Assembly (NCBI RefSeq): GCF_003313245.1
Contig: NZ_QJSD01000001.1
Location: forward strand, 682,001 to 746,000
DNA: 64,000 bases
Source: Primorskyibacter marinus
GTDB lineage: Bacteria; Pseudomonadota; Alphaproteobacteria; Rhodobacterales; Rhodobacteraceae
Reading direction: 5' to 3'
How positions within the stretch are numbered: position 1 is the stretch's first letter; each line of letters opens with the position of its first letter. Shown piece after piece: positions 35,316 through 43,868 of this stretch. The notes below the pieces were generated by a model, which had not been told where the DNA came from, did no database searches, and was given only the letters and a program-made list of their open reading frames with translations. Position numbers and translations under genes: made by a program.

Positions 35316-36517
35316 GACAGGATCTCGAACAGACCCGCCGCGCCCATGCCGCCGCCCACGCACATGGTCACAACGCCATATTTCGCGCCCCGCCGCTTCC
35401 CTTCCATCAGGATATGCCCAGCGCAGCGTGCGCCCGTCATGCCGAAGGGGTGGCCCACAGAGATTGCACCGCCATCGACATTCAACTTGTCGGGGTCGAT
35501 GCCCAGCTTGTCGCGGCAGTAGAGCGCCTGCGCGGCAAAGGCTTCGTTCAATTCCCAAAGGTCGATATCGTCGACAGTCAGCCCATATTGCTTGAGCAGT
35601 TTGGGAACAGCATATACCGGGCCGATGCCCATTTCTTCGGGCGGGCAGCCTGCAACAGCCATGCCGCGATAAAGACCCAGCGGTTTCAGCCCTTGCCGCG
35701 CGGCCTCCTCTGCCTCCATCACCACAAGCGCCGCCGCTCCGTCGGACAGCTGCGACGCATTGCCCGCGGTGACGAAATTCCCTTCTTTGATCACCTCGCC
35801 ACCGGCAAAGACCGGGGTCAATCCTTGCAGACCCTCAAGAGTGGTCTGCGCGCGAAAACCCTCGTCGCGTGTCAGCGTGACATCCTCGACGCTTTTCTCT
35901 TTTGTCTCGCGGTCCACCACGATCTTGCGCGTTGGCAATGGTGCCAGTTCAGCGTCAAAGCGGCCCGCCTCATGGGCCGCGGCCGTGCGCAACTGGCTCG
36001 TCAGCGCGAATTCGTCCTGCGCCTCGCGGCTCACGCCGTATTTCTTGGCCACGATCTCGGCGGTTTCGATCATGGTCATATACATATGCGGCCAATTTTC
36101 GATCACGGTTTGGCTTTGGTTGCGGTAGGTGTTCTTGTGCTTGTTTTGGGTCAGGCTGATCGATTCCACGCCCCCCGCGACAACCGTTTGCATCCCGTCA
36201 GAAATGATCTGGTTGGCCGCAATCGACACCGCCATCAGACCCGACGAACACATCCGGTCCACTGCCATGCCCGGCACCGAAACGGGCATACCGGCGGCGG
36301 CGGCGGTCAGGCGGCCGATGTTATACCCTTGTGTGCCTTGCTGTGCCGAACAGCCCATGATCACGTCATCGACCGATGCCGGATCTATATCAGCGCGCAC
36401 CAGCGCCTGCGCGACCGCATGACCCGACAATGCCGGTGCTTCAGTGTCGTTGAACGCCCCGCGAAAGGCTTTTGCGATCGGGGTGCGGGCGACGGATACT
36501 ATGACGGCTTCGCGCAA
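35312..36517 (-). CDS. Acetyl-CoA C-acyltransferase (thiolase, FadA type)
   Basis: 401 aa. Nucleophile C90 in [11 protein letters not shown], later [10 protein letters not shown] and [15 protein letters not shown]. No ATG fits the conserved N-terminus [19 protein letters not shown]; a TTG at 36517 with GGAG 7 nt upstream is the best start. It is of the broad beta-ketothiolase subtype, unlike the FadA6-like enzyme at 16416, so it probably handles the linear end-products (for example 3-oxoadipyl-type CoA esters). Motif copy 9 lies 80 nt upstream. Confidence 0.88.
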   Translation of the reverse strand: MREAVIVSVARTPIAKAFRGAFNDTEAPALSGHAVAQALVRADIDPASVDDVIMGCSAQQGTQGYNIGRLTAAAAGMPVSVPGMAVDRMCSSGLMAVSIAANQIISDGMQTVVAGGVESISLTQNKHKNTYRNQSQTVIENWPHMYMTMIETAEIVAKKYGVSREAQDEFALTSQLRTAAAHEAGRFDAELAPLPTRKIVVDRETKEKSVEDVTLTRDEGFRAQTTLEGLQGLTPVFAGGEVIKEGNFVTAGNASQLSDGAAALVVMEAEEAARQGLKPLGLYRGMAVAGCPPEEMGIGPVYAVPKLLKQYGLTVDDIDLWELNEAFAAQALYCRDKLGIDPDKLNVDGGAISVGHPFGMTGARCAGHILMEGKRRGAKYGVVTMCVGGGMGAAGLFEILS

Positions 36518-36597
36518 TGGAAATCTCCGGAAATAGGGAGCGCGGGACAACCCGTGCTGTGACTTTTCCCAACTGTTGAGCGAGGTGGCGCGCAACG

Positions 36598-36616
36598 GCA
36601 TCGTCTGAAAAGACTA
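36598..36616 (-). promoter_or_regulatory. Regulon motif copy 9 (thiolase-VOC operon)
   Basis: Gene-sense TAGTCTTTTCAGACGATGC, 80 nt before the TTG start at 36517. The inner GTCT/AGAC pair is a perfect dyad. It lies in the short gap before the upstream SDR stop at 36639. Confidence 0.8.
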
Positions 36617-36638
36617 AGGTTGCCCCTGAGTTTTCGGA

Positions 36639-37397
36639 TCAGGAAATCAGGATGCCACTATCGACACAAAGTTGTTGACCCGTTGTGCGCTGCGATTCAT
36701 CCGAAGCCAGGAACAGCGCAGCATTTGCCACGTCCTCCGGGTCACATAATCCCAGAAGATAGGCTCTTTTCTGCGCCTCAAGGTGGGGTTCCGATGCGAA
36801 AAACGCGAGGACCCGTTCCGTTGCAACCGCGCCGGGAACCAGCACATTCACACGCACTTTCTTGTCGGCGTATTCGACCGCCATCGAACGGGTGATCGAA
36901 ATCACGCCGCCCTTGGATGCTGAATAGGCATCGCGGTTCGGCACCCCCATTGCACCCATAATCGATGCCGTGTTGATAACAGACCCTCCGCCGCTGCGGA
37001 TCAGATGCGGGATGCCGTAATGGCAGCACAGCCAAGTGCCAAACAGATCGAGCTTGATCGTATTCCAGAACACGTTGGCAGGTGTTTCCGTCACCGGACC
37101 GTCACTGGCCGAAGACCCGCCCGCATTGTTGTAAAGGATATCCAACCGCCCGAATTCGGCGACTGTGCGCTCCAGCGCGCCAGCCACGCTGTCCTCGTCG
37201 GTCACGTCGGCGCGCGCGAAAAGCGCCTGCCCACCTGCCGCATGGATGTCCTGGGCAATCGTCTCGCCCTGCTCCTGTCTGCGGCCGACGATGGCCACCC
37301 GTGCGCCCTGAGCCGCGAACATGCGGCAGGCAACCTCTCCGATGCCGCCGGTGCCGCCCGTTATGAACGCTACTTTGTCTTTTAACCTGTCTGTCAT
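36639..37397 (-). CDS. SDR oxidoreductase
   Basis: 252 aa. TGGTGGIG, NNAGGSSASDGPV, catalytic NTASIMGAMGVPNRDAYSASKGG, C-terminal RTTGQQLCVDSG. All catalytic residues are intact. It is fourth and last gene of an operon of three reductase-like proteins and a SnoaL protein read from motif copy 10. Substrate not deduced. Confidence 0.85.
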   Translation of the reverse strand: MTDRLKDKVAFITGGTGGIGEVACRMFAAQGARVAIVGRRQEQGETIAQDIHAAGGQALFARADVTDEDSVAGALERTVAEFGRLDILYNNAGGSSASDGPVTETPANVFWNTIKLDLFGTWLCCHYGIPHLIRSGGGSVINTASIMGAMGVPNRDAYSASKGGVISITRSMAVEYADKKVRVNVLVPGAVATERVLAFFASEPHLEAQKRAYLLGLCDPEDVANAALFLASDESQRTTGQQLCVDSGILIS

Positions 37398-37401
37398 GCT
37401 C

Positions 37402-38280
37402 TTATTCCTTTGTGCTGCGTGGCGTGTACCCGTCGCCGGAAATGATCGGCAAATGGGTCCAGTTGTCATCCGGCATCCGCATCCAAGCCCCCGCCGCCAA
37501 CGCGCCGCCATCGACAAATATTGTTGTACCACTGACCCAGCCCGACAAAAATTCAGACGCTAGAAACAGCGCCGCTCCGGCGGAATCCGATGCTTCTCCA
37601 AACCGCCCGATTGGGAACCAGCGTTTCATGTTCTCACGGTTCTCCGGCGGCACGCGCGGTGTCGCGGTGATCTGCGCTGTATTGGTGGTTTCGGGTGCAA
37701 CCGCGTTGACGCGGATGCCATGCTGCCCCAGCTCCACGGCAAGGCTTTGCGTGAACCCCGTGATCGCGGAATTGAAGGCGGCATAGACCACCGTCAGGGG
37801 AATGCCCCGAAACGCCTCGACCGTCGAGAGGTTGATAATACTGCCACCCTCGCCGCTGCGCCGCATCAACGGAATCGCGGCACGGGTGACATGGAACATG
37901 TGCAGCAGGTTGATTTCGTACAGTGCCTGCCACTGGTCTTCTTGCGAATCGACGAACTCCCCCTTGATGCCAAGAAAATCGCCCACATTGTTGACCAGCA
38001 CATCCAGCCGCGAATACCGCCCGGAAACGGCTTCGATCAGCTTCACCACCTCCGGCCCCTTGCGCACATCCGTTACCGAAACCAGACAGTCACAACCCGC
38101 GTCTTTCAGGGTGCGCTCCATATCCGATGCCCGGTCTGGATCAATTTCCGCTACGGCAATCCGCATGCCGGCGCGTGCAAACAGCTCTGCTGTCGCACGA
38201 CCGATCCCGGCACCTCCACCGGTAATCAGCGCGACCTTGCCCGCCAATCCCAGCAAGCTTTGGTCCTGTTCAGTGCTCAT
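37402..38280 (-). CDS. SDR with altered catalytic Lys
   Basis: 292 aa. Cofactor motif TGGGAGIG, NNVGDFLGIKG, and an active-site block LSTVEAFRGIPLTVVYAAFNSAITGF. The Tyr is kept, but the Lys of Y-x3-K is Asn. The nucleotides (TATGCCGCCTTCAAT on the coding strand) make this a true coding difference. The C-terminal region has GWVSGTTIFVDGG. Lys normally positions the nicotinamide ribose and lowers the Tyr pKa, so activity may be reduced or changed. It overlaps the downstream-start SnoaL-4 frame by 11 bp and sits 4 bp from the next SDR. Confidence 0.8.
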   Translation of the reverse strand: MSTEQDQSLLGLAGKVALITGGGAGIGRATAELFARAGMRIAVAEIDPDRASDMERTLKDAGCDCLVSVTDVRKGPEVVKLIEAVSGRYSRLDVLVNNVGDFLGIKGEFVDSQEDQWQALYEINLLHMFHVTRAAIPLMRRSGEGGSIINLSTVEAFRGIPLTVVYAAFNSAITGFTQSLAVELGQHGIRVNAVAPETTNTAQITATPRVPPENRENMKRWFPIGRFGEASDSAGAALFLASEFLSGWVSGTTIFVDGGALAAGAWMRMPDDNWTHLPIISGDGYTPRSTKE

Positions 38281-38746
38281 TTTTCTTGTCTCCCTTGTCG
38301 GTTTCAGGATCGCGTCCGGTGCGAAAGGTGGCGTCACCAACCAGAACCAGTTTGCGATGTCGCAACAGCCAGCTATCGTTGCTTTTCACGAAATGATCCT
38401 CGTAGCGGACGGTCATTTCATAACAATGCTCCGCGCCGTCGCGGCGCGCGGTATAGTAATGACGGGCATGGGTATAGGTATCCGCGGTCACCACCGCCCT
38501 ACCCCCCAGAACCGGGACCTGCCCGACGATGCCGTGATGCGTGCGGTCATAAAGACCCGCCATCATACCCGGCACCGTGGCAAGCTCTGCGTGACCGGAG
38601 AACCGCCCGCGCGGAGCCTCCAGCACGCCATCTGGCGTAAACTGCGCCGCAAACAGCGTGGCGTCGTTCCGGTCGACCGCCATACCATAGCTTTCGGCCA
38701 CGAACCGCAGCGCCACGATGTCTTGCCACGACAGCGCCTGGGTCAT
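38270..38746 (-). CDS. SnoaL-like (NTF2-fold) protein 4
   Basis: 158 aa from MTQALSW. AESYGMAVDRNDATLFAAQF gives the Y-x4-D pair; YDRTHHGIVGQVPVL supplies the His. Then a typical HCYEMTVRYEDHFVKSNDSWLLRHRKLVLVG end. The highly charged tail (GDKKNEH) overlaps the next gene. Overlaps at both ends (4 bp with the epimerase, 11 bp with the SDR) indicate tight coupling. Confidence 0.72.
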   Translation of the reverse strand: MTQALSWQDIVALRFVAESYGMAVDRNDATLFAAQFTPDGVLEAPRGRFSGHAELATVPGMMAGLYDRTHHGIVGQVPVLGGRAVVTADTYTHARHYYTARRDGAEHCYEMTVRYEDHFVKSNDSWLLRHRKLVLVGDATFRTGRDPETDKGDKKNEH

Positions 38747-39654
38747 TTGGTCGGTCCGACCAGCGACACGATCTCCCGCACGGCGCGCCATACGTCATTG
38801 CGCGAATAGCCCAGCTGCGCCACCTCATCGGCGGGTGGGTCATACGACAGAACAGTGCCACGCCCCGGCACGATAAAGGCATCCGGCAACAGCGGATGTT
38901 CAGCGTCGTGTTCCTCGACAGTCCGGTCACTGCCCGCAGCGTCGAATATCATCTGGAAGAATTCGTTGAAATGCAGGTTCTGGTCGCCGATCAGATAGGC
39001 CTTGCCTGATTCAGCAGTGTTCAAAGCGCCGGATATGGCTTCGGTCAGGGATTTCACCGACATGTAGTTGGTGCCCCCTGCCGGACCGTAATCGGGGATC
39101 TCCGGACGCTCCCCCCGCGCCCAGCCCACCAGCGTTTCGTAGCGTACCGCAGGAACGCCGGGCAGCACCCCGACAATCGACGGCGGGTTCAGGGTCGAGA
39201 CGTTGAAATCGTCATCCGCCAGCGCGCGCGCTCCTTCGTCAGCCAGCTTGCGGGCGCGCACATAATCGTCGGTTTCTGCCAGATGCGGCATGACCTGGTG
39301 GTAATAGCTGCCGATCTGCACGACGCGTTTGACCCCGCCTTTCTTGGCACGTTCGACAAAATCGGGCACACCTTCAATTTGCATGACGCGCCAGAACTCA
39401 TCTCGATCCGCGGATTTGGGAAGATGCCGGATATCGCTGCCAGCGGCGAATACGACCGCGTCGAATTCGCCTAACTCTTGGGGTGAAAACGCACCTTTGG
39501 AATAATCGCCGATCAATACGGGATAATTGGCCATCGGTGTTTCCGGTCGCGCTGGCTTTCGCGCGCCCAACACCACCTCATGGCCCTGGCTGGTCAACAA
39601 TGCGGCCGCATGGCCACCTATCATTCCGGTGCCGCCTACGATCAGGGTTTTCAT
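38743..39654 (-). CDS. NAD-dependent epimerase/dehydratase family protein
   Basis: 303 aa extended-SDR. Glycine motif GGTGMIGG at residue 8, DAVVFAAGSD, IGSYYHQV. In the catalytic zone the sequence is Y-V-R-A-R-K, where the Lys is at Y+5 rather than Y+4. The closing third (NAEST-like NTAESGKAYLIGDQNLHFNEFFQMI) is typical of this fold. It may be a 3-beta-hydroxysteroid-dehydrogenase-like enzyme, but no specific family is certain. First gene after motif copy 10. Confidence 0.78.
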   Translation of the reverse strand: MKTLIVGGTGMIGGHAAALLTSQGHEVVLGARKPARPETPMANYPVLIGDYSKGAFSPQELGEFDAVVFAAGSDIRHLPKSADRDEFWRVMQIEGVPDFVERAKKGGVKRVVQIGSYYHQVMPHLAETDDYVRARKLADEGARALADDDFNVSTLNPPSIVGVLPGVPAVRYETLVGWARGERPEIPDYGPAGGTNYMSVKSLTEAISGALNTAESGKAYLIGDQNLHFNEFFQMIFDAAGSDRTVEEHDAEHPLLPDAFIVPGRGTVLSYDPPADEVAQLGYSRNDVWRAVREIVSLVGPTK

Positions 39655-39712
39655 GTTGCGTCCTTTTCAAATTCAAACTTCAGGATCAGGCTGTTCCGGT
39701 TCTTGCACAGCT

Positions 39713-39731
39713 ACATCGTCCGCTTGGAGTA
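39713..39731 (-). promoter_or_regulatory. Regulon motif copy 10 (epimerase operon)
   Basis: Gene-sense TACTCCAAGCGGACGATGT, 58 nt before the ATG at 39654. It lies head-to-head with copy 11, the two separated by 7 nt. Confidence 0.75.
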
Positions 39732-39738
39732 AGCGCCC

Positions 39739-39757
39739 TACCCCATACAGACGATGC
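39739..39757 (+). promoter_or_regulatory. Regulon motif copy 11 (SDR/ligase operon)
   Basis: TACCCCATACAGACGATGC, 62 nt before the ATG at 39820. With copy 10 it serves the divergent operons, one copy per direction. Confidence 0.75.
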
Positions 39758-39819
39758 AAAATTGCGATGGCACGATATTGGGGTCATCAAAGAACGCCCC
39801 AACACAGGGATTGGAATGA

Positions 39820-40584
39820 ATGAAACGGCTGGATGGAAAAGTAATTCTTGTGACCGGCGCATCGGGGTCTATCGGGCGCGCAACCGCCCTGCGTCTTGCC
39901 CAGGAAGGTGCCCACCTCGCGCTTGCCGACCGGGCTGCGTCGTCACTCGCTTCGCTGGCCGCCGAAATCGCGGAAACCGGTGCCCGGACACCAACGGTTT
40001 TTCACTATGACGCCATCGATGGCGTTTCCTGTCAGGCACTGGTTACAGACGCAGCAGCGTCCTACGGCCTGCTTGACGGGGTGTGCAACATTGCCGGCGC
40101 TTATGCCAAAACACGCGCAACCGATATTTGCGACGACGATTGGGCCAACCTGTTTCAGATCAACCTGAACAGCACTTTCACCATCATCAGAGAGGCGATC
40201 CCGCACCTGCAAAAGACCGGCGGAAACGTTGTCAGCACCTCGTCATTGGCTGCGTTAAATGGGCTTGCCTATGCGACCGTCTACGCCTCGGCCAAGGCAG
40301 GGCTGATCACCATGACCAAATCGCTGGCCGCCGAATACGCGTCCGCCGGCATTCGGTTCAACGTCATCTGTCCGGGCGGCATCCGGTCCGAGATGAGCGC
40401 CATTCCCGCTGTGCCCGACGCCGATCCCGAACTGATCATTCGCCGCTCCAAACTCAGGGGCTTTGCAGACGGTCTTGGCGAACCCGAAGATATTGCCGCC
40501 GGGTTTGCCTATTTGCTGTCGGATGATGCACGTTTTGTGTCGGGTGCAGTGTTGGCCATTGACGGGGCTCAGGGCCTGATCTGA
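39820..40584 (+). CDS. SDR oxidoreductase
   Basis: 254 aa. TGASGSIG, NIAGAYAKTRA in place of NNAG, catalytic STSSLAALNGLAYATVYASAKAG, C-terminal FVSGAVLAIDGAQG. All catalytic residues are present. First gene of a two-gene operon with a CoA ligase 50 bp downstream. The pairing suggests that the SDR product or substrate is a free acid activated by that ligase. Confidence 0.85.
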   Translation: MKRLDGKVILVTGASGSIGRATALRLAQEGAHLALADRAASSLASLAAEIAETGARTPTVFHYDAIDGVSCQALVTDAAASYGLLDGVCNIAGAYAKTRATDICDDDWANLFQINLNSTFTIIREAIPHLQKTGGNVVSTSSLAALNGLAYATVYASAKAGLITMTKSLAAEYASAGIRFNVICPGGIRSEMSAIPAVPDADPELIIRRSKLRGFADGLGEPEDIAAGFAYLLSDDARFVSGAVLAIDGAQGLI

Positions 40585-40634
40585 CAAGCGACCAGAAACA
40601 TCTTGGACTTTGCGCCAAAACTACCGGGGACCAT

Positions 40635-42176
40635 ATGGAATATCTATCGCAAATCATTGGCCGCAACGCCCGAATGCGTTCAGAGCGCGTGGCCATCATT
40701 ACAGATACCGAACGCCTGATCTATCGCGACGTTGCGGTTCGTACGGCGCAGCTTGCGCATGTTCTGGCGGCACGCGGGGTCGGGCGCGGTGACAGGGTTG
40801 GGCTTTATCTGCCAAGCACGCCGATGATGGCAATCGCCTTTTGGGCTTGTCAGCGGCTGGGTGCGGTTCCGGCCCCGATCAGCGCGATGTTCCGCCATGC
40901 CGAAATGCGCCGGGTTGTTGAAAGTGCGGGGATGACGGCGCTGATCGCCGATACGACCACATGGCCCTATTTTGCCGAAATCCGCGATGAATTTCCCGCG
41001 CTCACCACCTGCCTGACGGCAGGAACCGACGACCCGGACGGGTTGACCGCGTTGATGGATGCTGCGCCGGAAACCTTTGAGGACGTGGTTTGCGAACCGG
41101 AAGATATCGCCTGTCTGTTCTTCAGTTCCGGCACTACAGGGCAACCCAAAGGGATCGCCCAGACGCATTTCAGCATCCTGTCCACGCTACGCGATATGAT
41201 GGTGTCGCATCGCAACCGGTTCGGGCAAGAGGTCTATGTCTGCGCGGTGCCGCTATTCACCAATTTCGGGCTGAATGTCACACTCAACCTGTGCTTTTAC
41301 GGGGCTGGGACGATTGTGCTGCACGAGCGCTGGGACACACAGCGGGTCTTGGGGGATATTGCCCACCATAAAGCGACCTACTTTGGCGGCACGCCGACAA
41401 TGTATGTCTATATTGTGAACGAGGCAGAGGACAGTAAACACGATCTGACTTCGCTTCGTATCTGCACCACAGGCGGCGCACCCGTTCCCCAACCTGTTGT
41501 GGAGCGGTTCGAGACCATCAGCGGAGCAAGCGTTACACAGGTTTACGGCTCAACCGAGACATGTGGTCAAAACGTCATGGAACCCACCTTAGGCCTGCGC
41601 AAGAAAGGCTCTGCCGGGCTGCCCGTTGGCAGTTCGCGCATTTCGATTCTCGACGATGATGATATGCCCCTGCCCTGCGGGAAGATTGGCGAAATCATCA
41701 TCGGCGGCGACTGCATTGCAAAAGGATACTGGAACGACCCAGCCGCGACAGCCGAGGCCTTCACTCCCGCAGGTTGGCGATCCGGTGATCTGGGATATAT
41801 GGACGAGGATGGCTATCTGTTCATCGTTGACCGCAAGAAAGATGTCATCATCGCGGGCGGCCACAACATCTATCCTCTGGAAATTGAAACACTGCTCTAC
41901 CGCCACCCCGCCGTCGCGATGTGTGCGGTGGTTGGTGCGCCAGACGAAGAGAAAGGCGAGGTGCCTGTCGCTGTGATCGTGCTTGCCAAGTCAAAAAGCG
42001 CGACCGCCGACGATCTGAATACATGGTGCCGTGACCAATTGGCCGCCTACAAGGTGCCACGCTGGTTCGAGTTTATCACCGACATGCCGGTTGAGGCCGC
42101 CAAGATCCGCAAACGCGATCTGGTTGCCGCGCTGAAGGATGGCACGCTGGATAAATACCGCAAGGGCAAGCTGTAA
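40635..42176 (+). CDS. Acyl-CoA ligase (AMP-forming), second of the cluster
   Basis: 513 aa. FFSSGTTGQPKGIAQTH, QVYGSTETCGQNVM, GWRSGDLGYMDEDGYLFIVDRKKDVIIAGGHNIYPLEIE, and the terminal catalytic Lys in EAAKIRKRDLVAAL. The overall pattern is of medium/long-chain or cyclohexanecarboxylate-type ligases. It is distinct from the FadD3-like ligase at 19182 and could activate a longer side chain (as on a bile acid) or another ring acid. The palindromic repeat at 42191 follows and may terminate the transcript. Confidence 0.85.
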   Translation: MEYLSQIIGRNARMRSERVAIITDTERLIYRDVAVRTAQLAHVLAARGVGRGDRVGLYLPSTPMMAIAFWACQRLGAVPAPISAMFRHAEMRRVVESAGMTALIADTTTWPYFAEIRDEFPALTTCLTAGTDDPDGLTALMDAAPETFEDVVCEPEDIACLFFSSGTTGQPKGIAQTHFSILSTLRDMMVSHRNRFGQEVYVCAVPLFTNFGLNVTLNLCFYGAGTIVLHERWDTQRVLGDIAHHKATYFGGTPTMYVYIVNEAEDSKHDLTSLRICTTGGAPVPQPVVERFETISGASVTQVYGSTETCGQNVMEPTLGLRKKGSAGLPVGSSRISILDDDDMPLPCGKIGEIIIGGDCIAKGYWNDPAATAEAFTPAGWRSGDLGYMDEDGYLFIVDRKKDVIIAGGHNIYPLEIETLLYRHPAVAMCAVVGAPDEEKGEVPVAVIVLAKSKSATADDLNTWCRDQLAAYKVPRWFEFITDMPVEAAKIRKRDLVAALKDGTLDKYRKGKL

Positions 42177-42190
42177 ACCCAGGGAACAAA

Positions 42191-42256
42191 CCCGCCCCGG
42201 ACTTGATCCGGGGCCTCAGCCGCATTCGCGAGGCCCCGGATCAAGTCCGGGGCGGG
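42191..42256. repeat. 27-bp perfect inverted repeat (alphaproteobacterial palindromic element), possible bidirectional terminator
   Basis: Left arm 42191-42217 and right arm 42230-42256 are exact reverse complements (27 bp each, core CCGGACTTGATCCGG), around a 12-nt loop. I recognise the core CCCCGGATCAAGTCCGGGG as a palindrome repeated widely in Rhodobacteraceae and related genomes. It sits between the convergent ligase gene and the SDR operon end, where it can act as a terminator for both. Confidence 0.85.
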
Positions 42257-42328
42257 CGGAGATCGGTTGCGGCGGGTGACCCCCTGTTTGCACCGTCTTG
42301 CTGCGCGGATCTCCTCTTTCGGATTGCG

Positions 42329-43120
42329 CTATCGCGGCACGCTCTTGTCGACATCGCCGGCCGCACCGTAGGCCGCCCACCCTCCATCGACCGGCAGGAC
42401 TGTGCCGGTGACATAGCTTGCCCAGTCCGATAACAGGAACGCAGCGGCATTTGCCATCTCTTCGGACTCGGCAAAGCGGCCCAAAGGTGTGCGTCGTTCG
42501 ATCAGCCCAGGATCGAACACGCCCCGATCCAGCAAATCGCGCACCAGCGGTGTCCTTGTATACCCCGGCGCGATGCAGTTGACCCGCAGGCCTGACGGCC
42601 CCCATTCGCAGGCCAGCGTTTTGGTCAGATGGATCACGCCAGCCTTGGCCACGCCATAGGCCGAACGCCCCGGAAAGGCCCCCAGACCGACGATGGAAGA
42701 CACGTTCACGATAGAGCCGGTCCGGTTTTCCAACATGATGGCACCAGCCGCGCGGCAGATCAGATAGGTGCCTTTCAGGTTCACATCCACGACATGTTGC
42801 CACCTGTCGGGGTCCTGCAAATGCACCGGCATCAGGTCGTCGCCTATACCGGCTGCATTGAACACCATATCGAGGCCACCCATCGCGTCGCGGGCGTCCT
42901 GCACCATACGCTCGGCATCGCCGGTGTCCGCGACGTTGCCGGTCACGAAGCCAATGGCCGCGCCGGTTGCGACCGCCTCTGCCGCGGCGTCCCCGTCAAT
43001 GTCGGCAAGCATCACCTGCGCCCCAAGCGCGGACAGCTTTTGCGCCGTCGCAGCCCCGATACCGCTTGCACCGCCGGTGACAAGCGCGCGACCGCCCTGC
43101 AACGACAATGTCTCAGGCAT
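42329..43120 (-). CDS. SDR oxidoreductase
   Basis: 263 aa from MPETLSLQGG. TGGASGIG, NAAGIGDDLMP, catalytic VSSIVGLGAFPGRSAYGVAKAG, C-terminal YVTGTVLPVDGGWAAYGAAG. Complete classical SDR. It is the last gene of the importer-2 operon, overlapping the atypical SDR by 8 bp. Confidence 0.85.
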   Translation of the reverse strand: MPETLSLQGGRALVTGGASGIGAATAQKLSALGAQVMLADIDGDAAAEAVATGAAIGFVTGNVADTGDAERMVQDARDAMGGLDMVFNAAGIGDDLMPVHLQDPDRWQHVVDVNLKGTYLICRAAGAIMLENRTGSIVNVSSIVGLGAFPGRSAYGVAKAGVIHLTKTLACEWGPSGLRVNCIAPGYTRTPLVRDLLDRGVFDPGLIERRTPLGRFAESEEMANAAAFLLSDWASYVTGTVLPVDGGWAAYGAAGDVDKSVPR

Positions 43121-43868
43121 CGGGATCCCCGTCATCCTTGTCGCCCTTCTTGAAATGGTAATCCGGGGCCCACTCCGTCTGCGGACGCATATGCAGATCA
43201 AGATAAGCGCGGGCTATATCGTCGTGATCGTAGAACGTTCCGGCCTGCATCGTACCGTGAATCGCAATCGTGGTGGCCCGCACTCCGTGTGGATGCAGCT
43301 CCTTGAACAGCGACTGCCCCAAGCTGCGCAGCGCAGCCTTGCCCAATGAGGTGACGCCCCATTCGATCCACGGCTCAAACGCCAGAACCCCGCCGGTCAG
43401 AAGGATCGACCCCTTGCCCCGCGCAATCATGTCCGGGGCAACCCGCGAAGCGGCGTGATGCGCCCCGGCGACATTGGTGCGGAACGTCTCCATAAGATAG
43501 GCGTGATCCGCAGGTGCATTGCGCGCGTCCCATCCGGCGGCATCGCCGTATTGCACATGGGCAAGTCCTGACGGCGTGACGAAGCGCGCAGGTTCGATGA
43601 TGGCGGCATTATAGATCATGACTTCGGCTGGGCCAAAGCGGTCTGCAATGGCGTCGTAGACGCGATCCATCGTATCAGGCTGGCTTGCATCACCGACAAA
43701 CCCTGCCACATCCAGCCCCTCGGCCCGCATGTCTCGCTCATGCGCTGCCACCGCATCGCGCCGCCGTCCGACAAAGGCCACTGAGAACCCGCCATTGGCA
43801 AAGGCACGGACCAGCGCCTGACCCAGCCCCGGCCCGATGCCTATAACGATCGCCGCAGGCCTGGTCAT
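43113..43868 (-). CDS. Atypical SDR with catalytic Tyr replaced
   Basis: 251 aa. Cofactor loop GIGPGLGQAL in place of TGxxxGIG, NAAII. The active-site segment reads EWGVTSLGKAALRSLG, giving T-x3-K: the Tyr is Thr. The C-terminus (RPQTEWAPDYHFKKGDKDDGDPDA) is highly charged. It could be a non-redox member or use another proton donor. It overlaps the permease gene stop by 4 bp, so it is co-translated with the importer. Confidence 0.75.
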   Translation of the reverse strand: MTRPAAIVIGIGPGLGQALVRAFANGGFSVAFVGRRRDAVAAHERDMRAEGLDVAGFVGDASQPDTMDRVYDAIADRFGPAEVMIYNAAIIEPARFVTPSGLAHVQYGDAAGWDARNAPADHAYLMETFRTNVAGAHHAASRVAPDMIARGKGSILLTGGVLAFEPWIEWGVTSLGKAALRSLGQSLFKELHPHGVRATTIAIHGTMQAGTFYDHDDIARAYLDLHMRPQTEWAPDYHFKKGDKDDGDPDA

